Origin: Caulobacter sp048541825
GTDB lineage: Bacteria > Pseudomonadota > Alphaproteobacteria > Caulobacterales > Caulobacteraceae
Assembly (NCBI RefSeq): GCF_048541825.1
Contig: NZ_CP183332.1
Span: 3,854,694 to 3,918,693 of the forward strand
Direction: 5' to 3'
DNA length: 64,000 nucleotides
Part shown: one piece after another, positions 63,531 through 64,000 of the stretch
How the letters are laid out: each line of letters opens with the position of its first letter
Numbering within the stretch: position 1 is the stretch's first letter
The notes under the pieces: model-generated
Seen by the model: only the letters and a program-made list of their open reading frames with translations
The model's database searches: none
Told to the model about the DNA's origin: nothing
Position numbers and translations under genes: made by a program

Positions 63531-64000
63531 GTGATCCTTACCGTCCTGCAGGCCCGCATGGGTTCCCGACGCCTTCCGGGCAAGGCGATGGCGACGCTCC
63601 AGGGCGAGCCGATGATCATCCGCCAGCTGGAGCGCCTGCGCAGCGCCCGCTGTCCGACCAAGATCATCGTCGCCACCAGCACCGACCCCTCCGATGACGC
63701 CCTGGCCGGCTTCGTGGTCTCGCGCGGCTATACCGTCCATCGCGGCGCCGGGGCCGACATCCTCGACCGCATCGCCCGCTGCGCCGAGGCCATCAGCTCG
63801 GTCAGCCATGTGGTGAGGGTCAAGGGCGACGCGCCCTTCGTCGATCCCGGCATCGTGGACGAAGCCGTTCGCCTGGCTCTGGCCAGCGGCGCCGCCTACA
63901 CCTCCAACCACGTCCAGCGCACCTATCCGGCCGGTCTCGAGGTCGAGGTCATCACCGGCAACGCCCTGCGCGTCGCGGCTGCCGAGGCCCGCGATCCGGC
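63531..64000 (+). CDS. SpsF-like cytidylyltransferase-fold protein, 3' truncated by window edge
   Basis: The frame opens at GTG (MILTVLQARMGSRRLPGKAMATLQGEPMI) with AGGGGAG upstream and runs off the window. The LQARMGSxRLPGK start, VATSTDPSDDALA and RVKGDAPFVDPGIVDEAV are characteristic of the CMP-NeuAc synthetase-like SpsF family, often used in activating sugars for spore coat, O-antigen or flagellin glycosylation. At least 156 residues are visible. Preceded by a 162-bp gap with two GANTC sites and a TTAA pair. Confidence 0.88.
   Translation, partial: MILTVLQARMGSRRLPGKAMATLQGEPMIIRQLERLRSARCPTKIIVATSTDPSDDALAGFVVSRGYTVHRGAGADILDRIARCAEAISSVSHVVRVKGDAPFVDPGIVDEAVRLALASGAAYTSNHVQRTYPAGLEVEVITGNALRVAAAEARDP

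Overview
The window is GC-rich alphaproteobacterial chromosome. Gene content and order (glnD, murJ, trpS; fur-miaB-phoH-ybeY-corC-lnt-xre-metK; rimP-nusA-infB-rbfA-truB-rpsO-pnp) match my recollection of Caulobacter and close relatives such as Phenylobacterium. In C. crescentus the metK-fur and nusA-pnp blocks lie close to the replication origin. The housekeeping genes are almost all G/C at codon third positions. I saw no rRNA, tRNA or CRISPR array.

Layout. 1-2.0 kb: 3' part of glnD. 2.0-7.8 kb: a low-GC lipoprotein gene, repeat island 1, then a TetR regulator and a folE-DCC-DUF3429-SDR-renalase-like gene string, all lying between glnD and murJ. 7.9-10.7 kb: murJ and trpS. 10.9-16.4 kb: a CYP153-like P450, an Nfu Fe-S protein, a RutE-like nitroreductase, two tandem DUF1131 lipoproteins, tsaB, rimI and fur. 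16.6-23.6 kb: miaB-phoH-ybeY-corC-lnt with overlapping ends, then an XRE regulator and metK. 23.8-25.4 kb: trmB, a small membrane protein and ppa. 25.7-39.3 kb: the rimP-nusA-(ylxR/L7Ae)-infB-rbfA-truB-rpsO-pnp transcription/translation cluster, interrupted between infB and rbfA by a VapBC-type toxin-antitoxin pair, two secreted proteins and a dienelactone hydrolase. 39.5-41.5 kb: a trypsin-like protease gene with repeat island 2. 41.6-44.8 kb: a Fur-box-controlled siderophore receptor with its PiuC-type partner. 44.9-50.5 kb: a hybrid histidine kinase, an MFS transporter, a truncated siroheme-synthase-like gene and an MliC lipoprotein. 50.7-62.4 kb: a molybdenum region (Mo-hydroxylase pair, MocA-like cytidylyltransferase, moaA-D-E-B-C and xdhC), split by several small unknown genes and by repeat island 3 with a DUF418 gene. 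62.5-64 kb: an aldo-keto reductase and the start of an SpsF-like nucleotidyltransferase.

The most unusual feature is three composite intergenic islands (about 2.9-3.85, 40.3-41.5 and 58.8-60.1 kb). Each holds the same three repeat modules, called A, B and C here, in the same order and relative orientation. Each sits directly upstream of one gene with weaker GC3 than its surroundings (lipoprotein, protease, DUF418 protein). In island 3 the two arms of module B are pushed apart by a decayed DUF559 (Vsr-like endonuclease) gene, so its arms look like terminal inverted repeats of about 70 bp. The deleted copies at 3.1, 10.7, 16.4, 34.9 and 40.8 kb look like non-autonomous relatives.

Regulatory signals I can read directly are a Fur box before the siderophore receptor, a near-perfect 16-bp palindrome before metK (SamR/SahR-like), a 26-bp palindrome before folE, and several hairpins in the rimP, infB and pnp leaders.
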